Shown one piece after another: positions 37,587 to 45,430 of a DNA stretch of 64,000 bases. How positions within the stretch are numbered: position 1 is the stretch's first letter; every line of letters starts with the position of its first letter. This DNA is from Bradyrhizobium sp. NAS96.2 (GTDB lineage Bacteria; Pseudomonadota; Alphaproteobacteria; Rhizobiales; Xanthobacteraceae): assembly GCF_001908235.1 (NCBI RefSeq), contig NZ_LGHK01000077.1, positions 1 through 64,000 of the forward strand, written 5' to 3'. The translations under genes and the position numbers were made by a program. A model generated the notes under the pieces. The model had not been told where the DNA came from. It did not search any database and saw only the letters and a list, made by a program, of their open reading frames with translations.

Positions 37587-38768
37587 ATGGCAGACAATCC
37601 GCGCGGAGCGATGTTTCGCGTCATCGTGCCGAACCAGCATAGCCGCGTCACCAATGCCGAGTTGTTCTTCGACCTCGTCTTCGTCTTCGCCGTCACGCAG
37701 CTGTCGCACACGCTGCTGCACCACTTCACCCCGCTGGGCGCGGTGCAGGTCACGCTGCTGTTTCTCGCGGTGTGGTGGGTGTGGGTCTACACCACCTGGG
37801 TCACCAACTGGCTCAATCCCGACCTGACGCCGGTCCGCCTGCTGCTGTTCGTCCTGATGCTGGGCGGGCTGCTGTTGTCGACCTCGATCCCGACCGCCTT
37901 CGAGGGCCGCGGGCTGTGGTTTGCCGGGACCTACGCCGCGATGCAGGTCGGCCGCACGGCGTTCTGGCTGCTGGCAACGCCGCGGCGACGGACCGCGGTG
38001 CGTCACAACGCGATTCGCATCCTGACTTGGTTGAGCTGCTCGGCCGTGCTCTGGATCCTCGGTGGCTTCGCCGAGCACGAGACGCGGATGTGGCTCTGGA
38101 TCGCGGCGCTGACAATCGAATATGTCGCACCGGCCGCGCGGTTCTGGACCCCCGGGCTCGGGTTCTCCTCGATAGAGGCGTGGTCGGTCGAGGGCGGCCA
38201 CATGGCCGAGCGCTGTGCCGGCTTCATCATCATTGCGCTCGGCGAGGCGATCGTGGTCGACGGCGCGACCTTCGCCGAACTGACCTGGACGCCGGAGAAT
38301 GTCTTAGCCTTCATCTCGGCCCTGGTCGGCAGCATCGCGATGTGGTGGATCTATTTCCACAAGGGTGCCGAGGCCGGCTCAGACATGATCTCGAAATCCG
38401 AGGAATCCGGCCGCGTGGCGCGGATCGCCTACACCTACCTGCACATGCCGATCGTCGGCGGCATCATCCTCACCGCTGTCGCCGACGAACTGGTGCTGAA
38501 GCACCCGTCCGGCCATTCCGACCTCAAGACGATCGTGAGCTCGGTCGGCGGCCCCATGCTGTTCCTGGTCGGGACCATCCTGTTCAAGCACGTGATCCGC
38601 AACTTCCTGCAGCTCTCGCACGGCGTCGGCATCGTCGCGCTGGCGATCACCGCGTATTTTGCTCATGACATGTCGCCGCTGACGCTCTCGATCGTCACCA
38701 CCGCGATCATGATCGTGGTCGCGGCCTGGGAGTCGATCTCGCTCCGATCGACGGAGGAGGAAGAGTAG
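37587..38768 (+). CDS. Low temperature requirement protein A (LtrA) family
   Basis: 393 residues, about twelve TM helices. The family hallmarks are RVTNAELFFDLVFVFAVTQL near the N-terminus and HMAERCAGFIIIALGEAIVV in the middle. LtrA of Listeria was linked to growth in the cold; biochemical role unknown. It starts 29 bp after bolA, so it is likely in the same transcript. Confidence 0.9.
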   Translation: MADNPRGAMFRVIVPNQHSRVTNAELFFDLVFVFAVTQLSHTLLHHFTPLGAVQVTLLFLAVWWVWVYTTWVTNWLNPDLTPVRLLLFVLMLGGLLLSTSIPTAFEGRGLWFAGTYAAMQVGRTAFWLLATPRRRTAVRHNAIRILTWLSCSAVLWILGGFAEHETRMWLWIAALTIEYVAPAARFWTPGLGFSSIEAWSVEGGHMAERCAGFIIIALGEAIVVDGATFAELTWTPENVLAFISALVGSIAMWWIYFHKGAEAGSDMISKSEESGRVARIAYTYLHMPIVGGIILTAVADELVLKHPSGHSDLKTIVSSVGGPMLFLVGTILFKHVIRNFLQLSHGVGIVALAITAYFAHDMSPLTLSIVTTAIMIVVAAWESISLRSTEEEE

Positions 38769-38777
38769 CAGGGCTCG

Positions 38778-39176
38778 CTACCTGCTGCGACCGGCCGTCG
38801 CCACCCGGTGCTGCCAATAGACGAACAGCGGCGCGCCGATCACTTCGAGCAGGGTGAACCCTACGAAGGGCAGCGGCGGTGCGCCGACCATCACGATCGA
38901 CAGCAGCCTGCCGATGCCGCCGAGGAAGATGCCGCCCCAGACCACGCGAAACAGCACGCTCTCGCTCTCGATGCGCGGCACCAGCCAGAGCAGCGCGAGG
39001 CCGAGGCCGAGCCAGACCCCGCCGAAGAAGCGCAGATTGCTGTCGAGCACCGGTAGTGCCGGCACGCCCGACGAGGCGTAGAGCGGATCGCTCACGCCGA
39101 GCATGGTGATGATGCCGGTCAGGATCGGGACGAGGGCGAGCACCACTGTGGCGATCTGCAGCGCACGCCGGCCCAT
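38778..39176 (-). CDS. DUF4345 small membrane protein
   Basis: 132 residues, four TM helices (LQIATVVLALVPILTGIITM, FFGGVWLGLGLALLWLVP, WGGIFLGGIGRLLSIVMVG, TLLEVIGAPLFVYW). The conserved SNLRFFGGVWLG block is typical of DUF4345. Function unknown. Ends 9 bp from the convergent LtrA stop. Confidence 0.85.
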   Translation of the reverse strand: MGRRALQIATVVLALVPILTGIITMLGVSDPLYASSGVPALPVLDSNLRFFGGVWLGLGLALLWLVPRIESESVLFRVVWGGIFLGGIGRLLSIVMVGAPPLPFVGFTLLEVIGAPLFVYWQHRVATAGRSR

Positions 39177-39199
39177 GATCCTGCCCCCGTCCCGTTCAT

Positions 39200-39250
39200 A
39201 GCGTTTTCAAGCGAAGTGGATACCGGTTCGCGTGAAGAAAACGCGTCAAA
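39200..39250 (+). repeat. 51-bp palindromic intergenic repeat, copy 2 (family A)
   Basis: AGCGTTTTCAAGCGAAGTGG ... GAAGAAAACGCGTCAAA; the same element as at 1339-1389 and 44047-44097. It lies between egtD's stop and the DUF4345 promoter. Confidence 0.85.
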
Positions 39251-39262
39251 CTAATAATATCG

Positions 39263-40231
39263 CTAGTCCGCGACCAGCGCGTGCACCGAGAACATCGTGT
39301 TGGCGTCGGTCCAGCTGTTGCGCACCGTCCAGCCCGCGCTGCGGGCGAGCGCGGTGAAACGCTCGAGCGAGTATTTATAGCTGTTCTCGGTGTGAATGCT
39401 CTCGCCGGGACGGAACGCGAAAGTGTTGCCGAGGATGCGCACGGTCTGCGCCTTGCGGCTGATCAGGTGCATCTCGATGCGATGGCGGTCGCGGTTGTAG
39501 ATCGAGCGGTGGGTGAAGCCCGACAGGTCGAAATTGCCGCCGAGCTCGCGGTTGATCCGCGCCAGCACGTTCATGTTGAAGCGCGCGGTGACGCCGGCTG
39601 CATCGTTATAGGCGTCGTACAGCACGCGCTCGTCCTTCTCGAGGTCGACGCCGATGATCATCTGCGCGCCGTGGCCGAGGATCTTGCGCGCGCTGCGCAG
39701 GAAGGCCAGGGCTTCGCTCGGCTCGAAATTGCCGAGCGTCGAGCCCGGGAAGAAGCCGACCTTCGGCATGGCGGCGACAGCGTCGGGCAGCGCGAACGGC
39801 GTGGTGAAGTCGGCTGCGACCGGATAGATGCCGAGACCGGGGAAATCCTTCCGCAATCCATCGGCCTGCGCCTTGAGGAAATCGCCGGATATATCGACCG
39901 GCACATAGGCTGCGAATTCGCAATGCTCGAGCAGCAGCCGCACCTTGGTGGTCGCGCCGGCGCCGAATTCGACCAGCGCCGCGCCTTCCGGGATGATCGC
40001 GGCGATCTCGTCGCCGCGGTCGCGCAGGATGCCAAGCTCGGTGCGCGTCGGATAATATTCCGGCAGCACCGTGATCTGCTCGAACAGCTCCGAGCCCGCG
40101 GCGTCGTAGAAATATTTCGGCGACAGCCGTTTCGGGTGACGGGCGAGATCGCCGATCACGTCGCCGGCAAACGCCGAAGTCGCCTCGTCGAACGGATACG
40201 CTTTTGCCAAAGCGGCGGCATGCACATTCAT
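39263..40231 (-). CDS. egtD: L-histidine N-alpha-methyltransferase
   Basis: 322 residues. EgtD trimethylates histidine to hercynine with SAM, first step of ergothioneine synthesis. Motifs: SPKYFYDAAGSELFEQIT (family hallmark), LVEFGAGATTKVRLLL (SAM loop), FFPGSTLGNF and the substrate-side INRELGG. AGGAG precedes ATG 40231. Lies 53 bp after egtB and is probably co-transcribed with it. Confidence 0.95.
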   Translation of the reverse strand: MNVHAAALAKAYPFDEATSAFAGDVIGDLARHPKRLSPKYFYDAAGSELFEQITVLPEYYPTRTELGILRDRGDEIAAIIPEGAALVEFGAGATTKVRLLLEHCEFAAYVPVDISGDFLKAQADGLRKDFPGLGIYPVAADFTTPFALPDAVAAMPKVGFFPGSTLGNFEPSEALAFLRSARKILGHGAQMIIGVDLEKDERVLYDAYNDAAGVTARFNMNVLARINRELGGNFDLSGFTHRSIYNRDRHRIEMHLISRKAQTVRILGNTFAFRPGESIHTENSYKYSLERFTALARSAGWTVRNSWTDANTMFSVHALVAD

Positions 40232-40284
40232 GATACTCTCCTGAACGCGCTTACCGGCGCGCACTTGATGTCAACTGGAATCAA

Positions 40285-41538
40285 TCAGGCGTAGTCGGCG
40301 AGGCGTAACCCCGTGAATTGCCAGCGATGGTGCGGATAGAAGAAGTTGCGGTAGGTGACGCGGCTGTGACCTTGCGGCGTCGCCAGCGACGAGCCACGCA
40401 GCACGAGCTGGTTGACCATGAACTTGCCGTTGTATTCACCGAGCGCGCCCTCGATCGCGCGGTAGCCCGGGTAGGGTGAGTAGGCGCTGCGGGTCCATTG
40501 CCAGACGATGCCATAGGCGTCGTTGAGCAGGCCGGCGCGCGCCGCGACCTCCCATTCCATCTCGGTCGGCAGATGCTTGCCGGCCCAGCGGGCGAAGGCG
40601 TCGGCCTCGTAATAGCTGACATGGCAGACCGGGGCCTGCGGATCGATCGGCTGCAGACCGCCGAGCGTCATGATCTTCCATTCGCCGTCGATCTCGCGCC
40701 AATGGCCGGGCGCCTGCCAGCCCTCGTTGCTGACCGTGCCGAAGCCATCCATCAGCCACAGCGTGGCGGTGGAATAGCCGCCGTCCTCGATGAAGGCGAG
40801 CCAGTCGGCGTTGCTGACGAGATTCTTCGCGAGCTTGACCGGGCCAACCAAAGCGCGATGCGCGGGCTTCTCATTGTCGAAATGGAAGCTGTCGTCGCCA
40901 TGGCCGACGGTGTGGATGCCTTCGTTGAGCGTCACCCATTCCTGCGGCCCGTGCTGCGACGGCGGGAAGCGCCACGCCGGATCGTAGGCCGGCGGGATCG
41001 GGTTCTGTGCGAAGGCATGCAGGATGTCGGTGTACATCAGCTCCTGATGCTGCTGCTCGTGATTGAGGCCGACCTCGACCAGCGGCACCAGGGCGTCGAG
41101 CTTTTCAGGCGTCGCGGTGTGGAAGAATTTCACCACCTCGGCGTCGACATGGCGGCGATAGGCGGTGACTTCGTCGGCGGTCGGGCGGGTCAGGTGGCCG
41201 CGCTGGTGGCGGGCATGGCGGGGGCCGGCGCTGACGTAATAGGAATTGAACAGATAGGCGTAGTCCGGATGGAAGGGCGTGTAGCCCCTGAGGTGCTCGC
41301 CGAGCAGAAACTGCTCGAAGAACCAGGTGGTATGGGCGCGGTGCCATTTGGCAGGGCTCGCATCCGGCATCGACTGGATCAGCTGGTCTTCCGCCGACAG
41401 CGGGGCGGCCCGGCGCTCGGTCTCGTCGCGGACCGCGCGATAGGCGTCCGCCAGCCGTTGCGCGAGCGGGGCGGATTCGGAGGAAAGTGACGGGGTGTTG
41501 GCGGTCGTGGTGGCCGCGGCAGAGGCTGGTTTCGTCAC
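40285..41538 (-). CDS. egtB: Hercynine oxygenase (ergothioneine C-S bond forming)
   Basis: 417 residues. N-terminal DinB-like domain with metal ligands in KWHRAHTTWFFEQFLLG and NHEQQHQELMYTDIL (HxxxHxE), C-terminal formylglycine-generating-enzyme-like domain (YSTATLWLMDGFGTVSNEGW, LPTEMEWEVAARAGLL, VLRGSSLATPQGHSR). EgtB is a non-haem iron enzyme that joins hercynine with cysteine or gamma-glutamylcysteine through oxygen. GTG 41538 is chosen, with GGAGA about 6 bases upstream. No egtA, egtC or egtE lies nearby, so the thiol donor and the final lyase are not shown. Confidence 0.93.
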   Translation of the reverse strand: MTKPASAAATTTANTPSLSSESAPLAQRLADAYRAVRDETERRAAPLSAEDQLIQSMPDASPAKWHRAHTTWFFEQFLLGEHLRGYTPFHPDYAYLFNSYYVSAGPRHARHQRGHLTRPTADEVTAYRRHVDAEVVKFFHTATPEKLDALVPLVEVGLNHEQQHQELMYTDILHAFAQNPIPPAYDPAWRFPPSQHGPQEWVTLNEGIHTVGHGDDSFHFDNEKPAHRALVGPVKLAKNLVSNADWLAFIEDGGYSTATLWLMDGFGTVSNEGWQAPGHWREIDGEWKIMTLGGLQPIDPQAPVCHVSYYEADAFARWAGKHLPTEMEWEVAARAGLLNDAYGIVWQWTRSAYSPYPGYRAIEGALGEYNGKFMVNQLVLRGSSLATPQGHSRVTYRNFFYPHHRWQFTGLRLADYA

Positions 41539-41832
41539 ATGGGTCTCCGATTCCAGGGGAGAACGTTGCTTCGGCAATCTGGTTCCTGACGGACAGTTCG
41601 TCCTAGATAGGGGCTCCGTTACGGGAAAAAAGCCTCCCCCGATGATGATATTGGGGCCGTCAGATAATCCCGGCGCTTTTGGGGGTGCCGTCAGGCCCCC
41701 GCCGCATGCCAGAATTCCGCCATTTTGCTTTGGATGCACAATGGTTTGAGCTACATATATAGCCAGTCACGGGTTAGAAGGGCGGGCCGGCCCGCAAGGG
41801 CTTGAGAGCGCCGCCTACGCAAGGAAGCGAAA

Positions 41833-42165
41833 ATGAGCATCGAGCAATTCATCGACAACGAAGTGAAGTCGAACGACGTCGTGCTGTTCATGAAGGGCAC
41901 GCCGCAATTCCCGCAGTGCGGGTTTTCCGGTCAGGTCGTGCAGATCCTCGACCACATCGGTGTCGGCTACAAAGGCCTCAACGTTCTGGAATCGGCCGAG
42001 CTGCGTAACGGTATCAAGGTCTATTCGAACTGGCCGACGATTCCGCAGCTCTATGTGAAGGGCGAGTTCGTCGGCGGTTGCGACATCATCCGCGAGATGT
42101 TCCAGGCCGGCGAATTGCAGCAGCTGTTTACCGACAAGGGCATCCCGGTCGACGTGGCTGCCTGA
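41833..42165 (+). CDS. grxD: Monothiol glutaredoxin, Grx4 type
   Basis: 110 residues. CGFS active site (Cys29 in [10 protein letters not shown]), glutathione-binding elements [19 protein letters not shown]. Coordinates a [2Fe-2S] cluster with glutathione, alone or with BolA. AGGAAGCG precedes the ATG. Upstream 294 bp are A+T-rich near 41753-41760 (CATATATA), a possible -10. Followed within 2 bp by the macrodomain gene. Confidence 0.95.
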   Translation: MSIEQFIDNEVKSNDVVLFMKGTPQFPQCGFSGQVVQILDHIGVGYKGLNVLESAELRNGIKVYSNWPTIPQLYVKGEFVGGCDIIREMFQAGELQQLFTDKGIPVDVAA

Positions 42166-42167
42166 CC

Positions 42168-42716
42168 TTGACGGCGCGCCAGATCGGCAAGGCGCGGCTC
42201 GAAGTCATCGTTACTGACATCACGACCCTGCGCGTTGACGCCATCGTCAACGCGGCCAATTCATCGCTGCTCGGTGGTGGCGGTGTCGACGGCGCGATCC
42301 ATCGCGTCGCTGGACCCGAATTGCTCGAGGAGTGCCGGACACTCAATGGCTGCGAGACGGGTGATGCCAAGATCACAAGAGGCTACAAGCTCCCTGCCAA
42401 GCACGTCATCCATGCCGTCGGCCCGATCTGGCACGGCGGTACCCAGAACGAGGATGCGCTGCTCTCGTCCTGCTATCGCCGCGGCATCGAGCTGTGCCAC
42501 GCCAACCGGCTCGCTTCCATCGCATTTTCCGCCATCTCGACCGGCGTCTATCACTTCCCGGCTGACCGGGCCGCGAAGATCGCGGTCAAAACCGTCGTCG
42601 ATGCCCTGCCATCCGCACCCGGTGTCATGCAGGTGATCTTCTGCTGCTTCTCGGCCCCAAGCGGCGAGCTTCATCAGGCGGTGCTGGACGCCCTCGGTAG
42701 CCCTTGTGCCAGATGA
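42168..42716 (+). CDS. Macrodomain (ADP-ribose-processing) protein
   Basis: 182 residues. MacroD-type: [20 protein letters not shown] binds the distal ribose and [20 protein letters not shown] the diphosphate. Members remove ADP-ribose from proteins or hydrolyse O-acetyl-ADP-ribose. The first in-frame start after grxD is TTG 42168, 2 bp past the grxD stop, with no strong Shine-Dalgarno: translation is probably coupled to grxD. Starting upstream would overlap grxD extensively. Confidence 0.88.
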   Translation: MTARQIGKARLEVIVTDITTLRVDAIVNAANSSLLGGGGVDGAIHRVAGPELLEECRTLNGCETGDAKITRGYKLPAKHVIHAVGPIWHGGTQNEDALLSSCYRRGIELCHANRLASIAFSAISTGVYHFPADRAAKIAVKTVVDALPSAPGVMQVIFCCFSAPSGELHQAVLDALGSPCAR

Positions 42717-42762
42717 TACCGCCGCTACACTTCCCCGTGATATCCGGGGAGGGATAGTTCAA

Positions 42763-44046
42763 ATGCATTCATTCCGTTTGACGTGCGCCGCAGCCGCGGT
42801 CGCGGTGGTGCTTGCGGCGCCGGCGTTCTCGCACACCGAGGGCACCTATGAGATTCCGGCGGGTGCGCATTTCAACCCCGACAAGCTCGCCAAGATCAGC
42901 GAGTTCTTCAAGAACGAGGTCGCGACCGGGAAGATTCCCGGCGCCGTCGTCCTGATTCAGCAGCACGGCAAGCCGGTCTATCACGAGGCCTTCGGCGTGC
43001 AGGACGTGGTCAGCAAGGTGCCGATCACGGACAAGACCATCTTCCGGCTGGCTTCGATGTCCAAGTCGATCACCGCCGTGGCGTCGATGCAGCTGCTGGA
43101 GGAGGGGAAATACAAGCTCGACGATCCCGTCTCGAAATACATTCCGTCCTTTGCCAATGTGAAGGTCGGCGTCGAGAAGAAGGCCGAGGACGGCACCAAG
43201 ACGCTCGAGCTGGTGCCGCCCAAGCGGCCGATCACGATCCTCGACCTGATGACGCATACATCGGGCATCACCTACGGCTTCTATGGCGACAGCCTCGTCC
43301 GCAAGGCCTACAAGGCAGCCGACATCTATGGCGGAGATTTCGATCTCGCCGAATTCGCCGAGCGGATCGCCAAGCTGCCGCTGCACAACCAGCCCGGCGC
43401 GCTCTGGCAATACGGCCATTCCACCGACATCCTGGCGCGCGTAATGGAGGTGACCACCGGCGAGAAGCTCTCGACCATCGAGCAGGAGAAGCTGCTCGGC
43501 CCGCTCGGGATGAAGGACACCGGCTTTTTCGTCACTGATCCCGAGAAGCAGAAGCTGATGGCCCAGCCGATGCCGAACGACAGCGACTTCCGGGTCGGCC
43601 GGGTCAACGATCCGACCAAGGTCAAGAAATGGGAGTCCGCCTCAGGCGGCATGGTCTCGACCATGGCGGATTATTCGCGCTTCGCGCAAATGCTGCTCAA
43701 TGGCGGCACCCTCGACGGCAAGACCATCATGAAGCCCGAGACGTTCAAGGAGCTGACGACCGACCGCGTCGGGCCGGGCTCCGGCGTCGAGCGCGATTTT
43801 TTCTACTTCCCCGGAGATGGCTTCGGTTTCGGGCTGGGGATTGCGGTGCGCACCGATCCGGGCACGGCGAAGCCGCCGCCGCCCGGCGATCTCGGCGAGC
43901 TGAAATGGGATGGCGCCAGCGGCTGCTATTATGTCATCGACCGCAAGCAGGATTTCTTCTTCGTCTTGCTGGAGCAGACGCCGACCGAGCGTCAGCGCAT
44001 CCAGCGGACGTTGAAGCAGCTCGTCTATGAAGCCATGGAGAATTAG
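42763..44046 (+). CDS. Beta-lactamase-family serine hydrolase, tandem copy 1
   Basis: 427 residues. Signal peptide (LTCAAAAVAVVLAAPAFS), then the class C beta-lactamase/esterase fold: SMSK at 98-101 (catalytic Ser and Lys), YGHST (Tyr of the YxN-like motif), and a C-terminal region with GFGLGIAVRTD. Acts in the periplasm; such proteins are esterases, carboxypeptidases or peptide amidases rather than proven beta-lactamases. GGGGAGGG precedes ATG 42763. First of three same-strand paralogues; closest to copy 2. Confidence 0.88.
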   Translation: MHSFRLTCAAAAVAVVLAAPAFSHTEGTYEIPAGAHFNPDKLAKISEFFKNEVATGKIPGAVVLIQQHGKPVYHEAFGVQDVVSKVPITDKTIFRLASMSKSITAVASMQLLEEGKYKLDDPVSKYIPSFANVKVGVEKKAEDGTKTLELVPPKRPITILDLMTHTSGITYGFYGDSLVRKAYKAADIYGGDFDLAEFAERIAKLPLHNQPGALWQYGHSTDILARVMEVTTGEKLSTIEQEKLLGPLGMKDTGFFVTDPEKQKLMAQPMPNDSDFRVGRVNDPTKVKKWESASGGMVSTMADYSRFAQMLLNGGTLDGKTIMKPETFKELTTDRVGPGSGVERDFFYFPGDGFGFGLGIAVRTDPGTAKPPPPGDLGELKWDGASGCYYVIDRKQDFFFVLLEQTPTERQRIQRTLKQLVYEAMEN

Positions 44047-44145
44047 AGCGTTCTCGAGCGAAGTGGGCACCGGTTCGCGTGAAGAGAACGCGTCAAAAAG
44101 AAGGAATGAGAGCATGATCCGATTCAATCCGATCGGATCCTGCTC
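44047..44145 (+). repeat. Family A repeat copy 3 plus ATGATCCGAT palindrome
   Basis: 44047-44097 matches the 51-bp element at 39200-39250 and 1339-1389. Just after, GAGCATGATCCGAT (44110-44123) pairs with ATCGGATCCTGCTC (44132-44145), one mismatch. The second palindrome contains the start codon of the next gene (44114). Confidence 0.85.
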
Positions 44146-45409
44146 TTACATGCGTGGGTGCCGCGCAATCGCGGCACTCGTGCTCGCGTTCGTCGCAACC
44201 GATGCGAAGGCCGGCTCCCCGGGGTCGGCCGCGCACAGATTCTCTCCGGAGGGCCTCGCCAAGGTCTCCGACTATGTCAGGAACGAGATCGCGACCGGCA
44301 AGATTCCTGGTGCGATCCTGCTGCTGCAGCAGCACGGCAAACCGGTTTACTTCCAGAAGTTCGGGGTTCGCGACGTCGCCACCGAATTCTCGATGAGTGC
44401 GGATACCATCTTCCGCCTCTATTCGATGTCGAAGCCGATCACCACGGTCGTCGCCATGATGCTGGTGGAGGAAGGCAAGCTCGCGCTTAGCGATCCGGTG
44501 TCGAAATACATCCCGGCCTTTGCCGGCATGAAGGTCGGCGTGGAGAAGCGCGGCGACGAGGGCAAGCCGACGATGATGCTGGAGCCGCTGAGGCGTCCCA
44601 TTACCATCGAAGACTTGATGCGCCACACCGCCGGGTTGCCTTACGGTTATTATGGCGGGGGGATCGTGAAAAAGGATTACGCCAATGCGGGCCTGTTCAA
44701 TAACGATCCCGACAATGCCGAATTCGTGGCGCGGCTCACGGCGCTGCCACTCGCCGAGCAACCCGGCACGCAATGGGACTACGGCCATTCCACCGACGTG
44801 CTCGGCCGCATCATCGAGGTGATCTCGGGGAAATCCCTGTTTCAGGTCGAGAAGGAGCGGCTGCTCGGCCCGCTCGGGATGAACGAGACGGCGTTCTATG
44901 TCACCGATCCTGCGAAATGGCCGCTGATCGCCGAGCCGATGCCGAAGGATCGCATCATCAGTCCGGTTGCCGACATCCGCGACCCGCGCCAGCTGCTGCG
45001 ATGGGAATCCGGCGGCGGCGGCATGGTCGGCACCATCGGCGACTATGCGCGCTTCTCGCAGATGCTGCTGAACGGCGGCCTCTATGAGGGGAAGCGCTAT
45101 CTGAAGCCGGAAACCATCGCGCTGATGGCGAAGGACCATATCGGCCCTGAAACCGGGGTCGTGCGCGACAAGAACTATTACCCCGGTCCGAACTCCGGCT
45201 TCGGCCTCGGCTTTGCCGTGCGCACCTCGGTGCCGGAGAACACGGATTGGCCATTGGGCGAGTATCGTTGGGACGGTGTCGGGGGCACGTTCTTCTTCAT
45301 CGATCCCGCCGACGATCTGTTCGGGATCTTCATGGTGCAGACGCCGTCGCAGCGCGGCCGGATCCAGCAGGAACTGAAAACGCTGATCTACCAGGCGATG
45401 GGGCGGTAG
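44114..45409 (+). CDS. Beta-lactamase-family serine hydrolase, tandem copy 2
   Basis: 431 residues, close paralogue of copy 1: same GKIPGAILLLQQHGKPVYF opening, SMSK at 104-107, DYGHSTDVLG and GFGLGFAVRTS. A hydrophobic segment (CRAIAALVLAFVATDAKA) is a signal peptide, but the first ~12 residues (MIRFNPIGSC...) are encoded by a palindromic repeat. AAGGAATGAG lies about 9 bases before ATG 44114; ATG 44150 would give a signal peptide without the repeat-derived part but has no good site. Confidence 0.87.
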   Translation: MIRFNPIGSCSYMRGCRAIAALVLAFVATDAKAGSPGSAAHRFSPEGLAKVSDYVRNEIATGKIPGAILLLQQHGKPVYFQKFGVRDVATEFSMSADTIFRLYSMSKPITTVVAMMLVEEGKLALSDPVSKYIPAFAGMKVGVEKRGDEGKPTMMLEPLRRPITIEDLMRHTAGLPYGYYGGGIVKKDYANAGLFNNDPDNAEFVARLTALPLAEQPGTQWDYGHSTDVLGRIIEVISGKSLFQVEKERLLGPLGMNETAFYVTDPAKWPLIAEPMPKDRIISPVADIRDPRQLLRWESGGGGMVGTIGDYARFSQMLLNGGLYEGKRYLKPETIALMAKDHIGPETGVVRDKNYYPGPNSGFGLGFAVRTSVPENTDWPLGEYRWDGVGGTFFFIDPADDLFGIFMVQTPSQRGRIQQELKTLIYQAMGR

Positions 45410-45430
45410 CGGTGGCGCGGGGAGGTGGTC

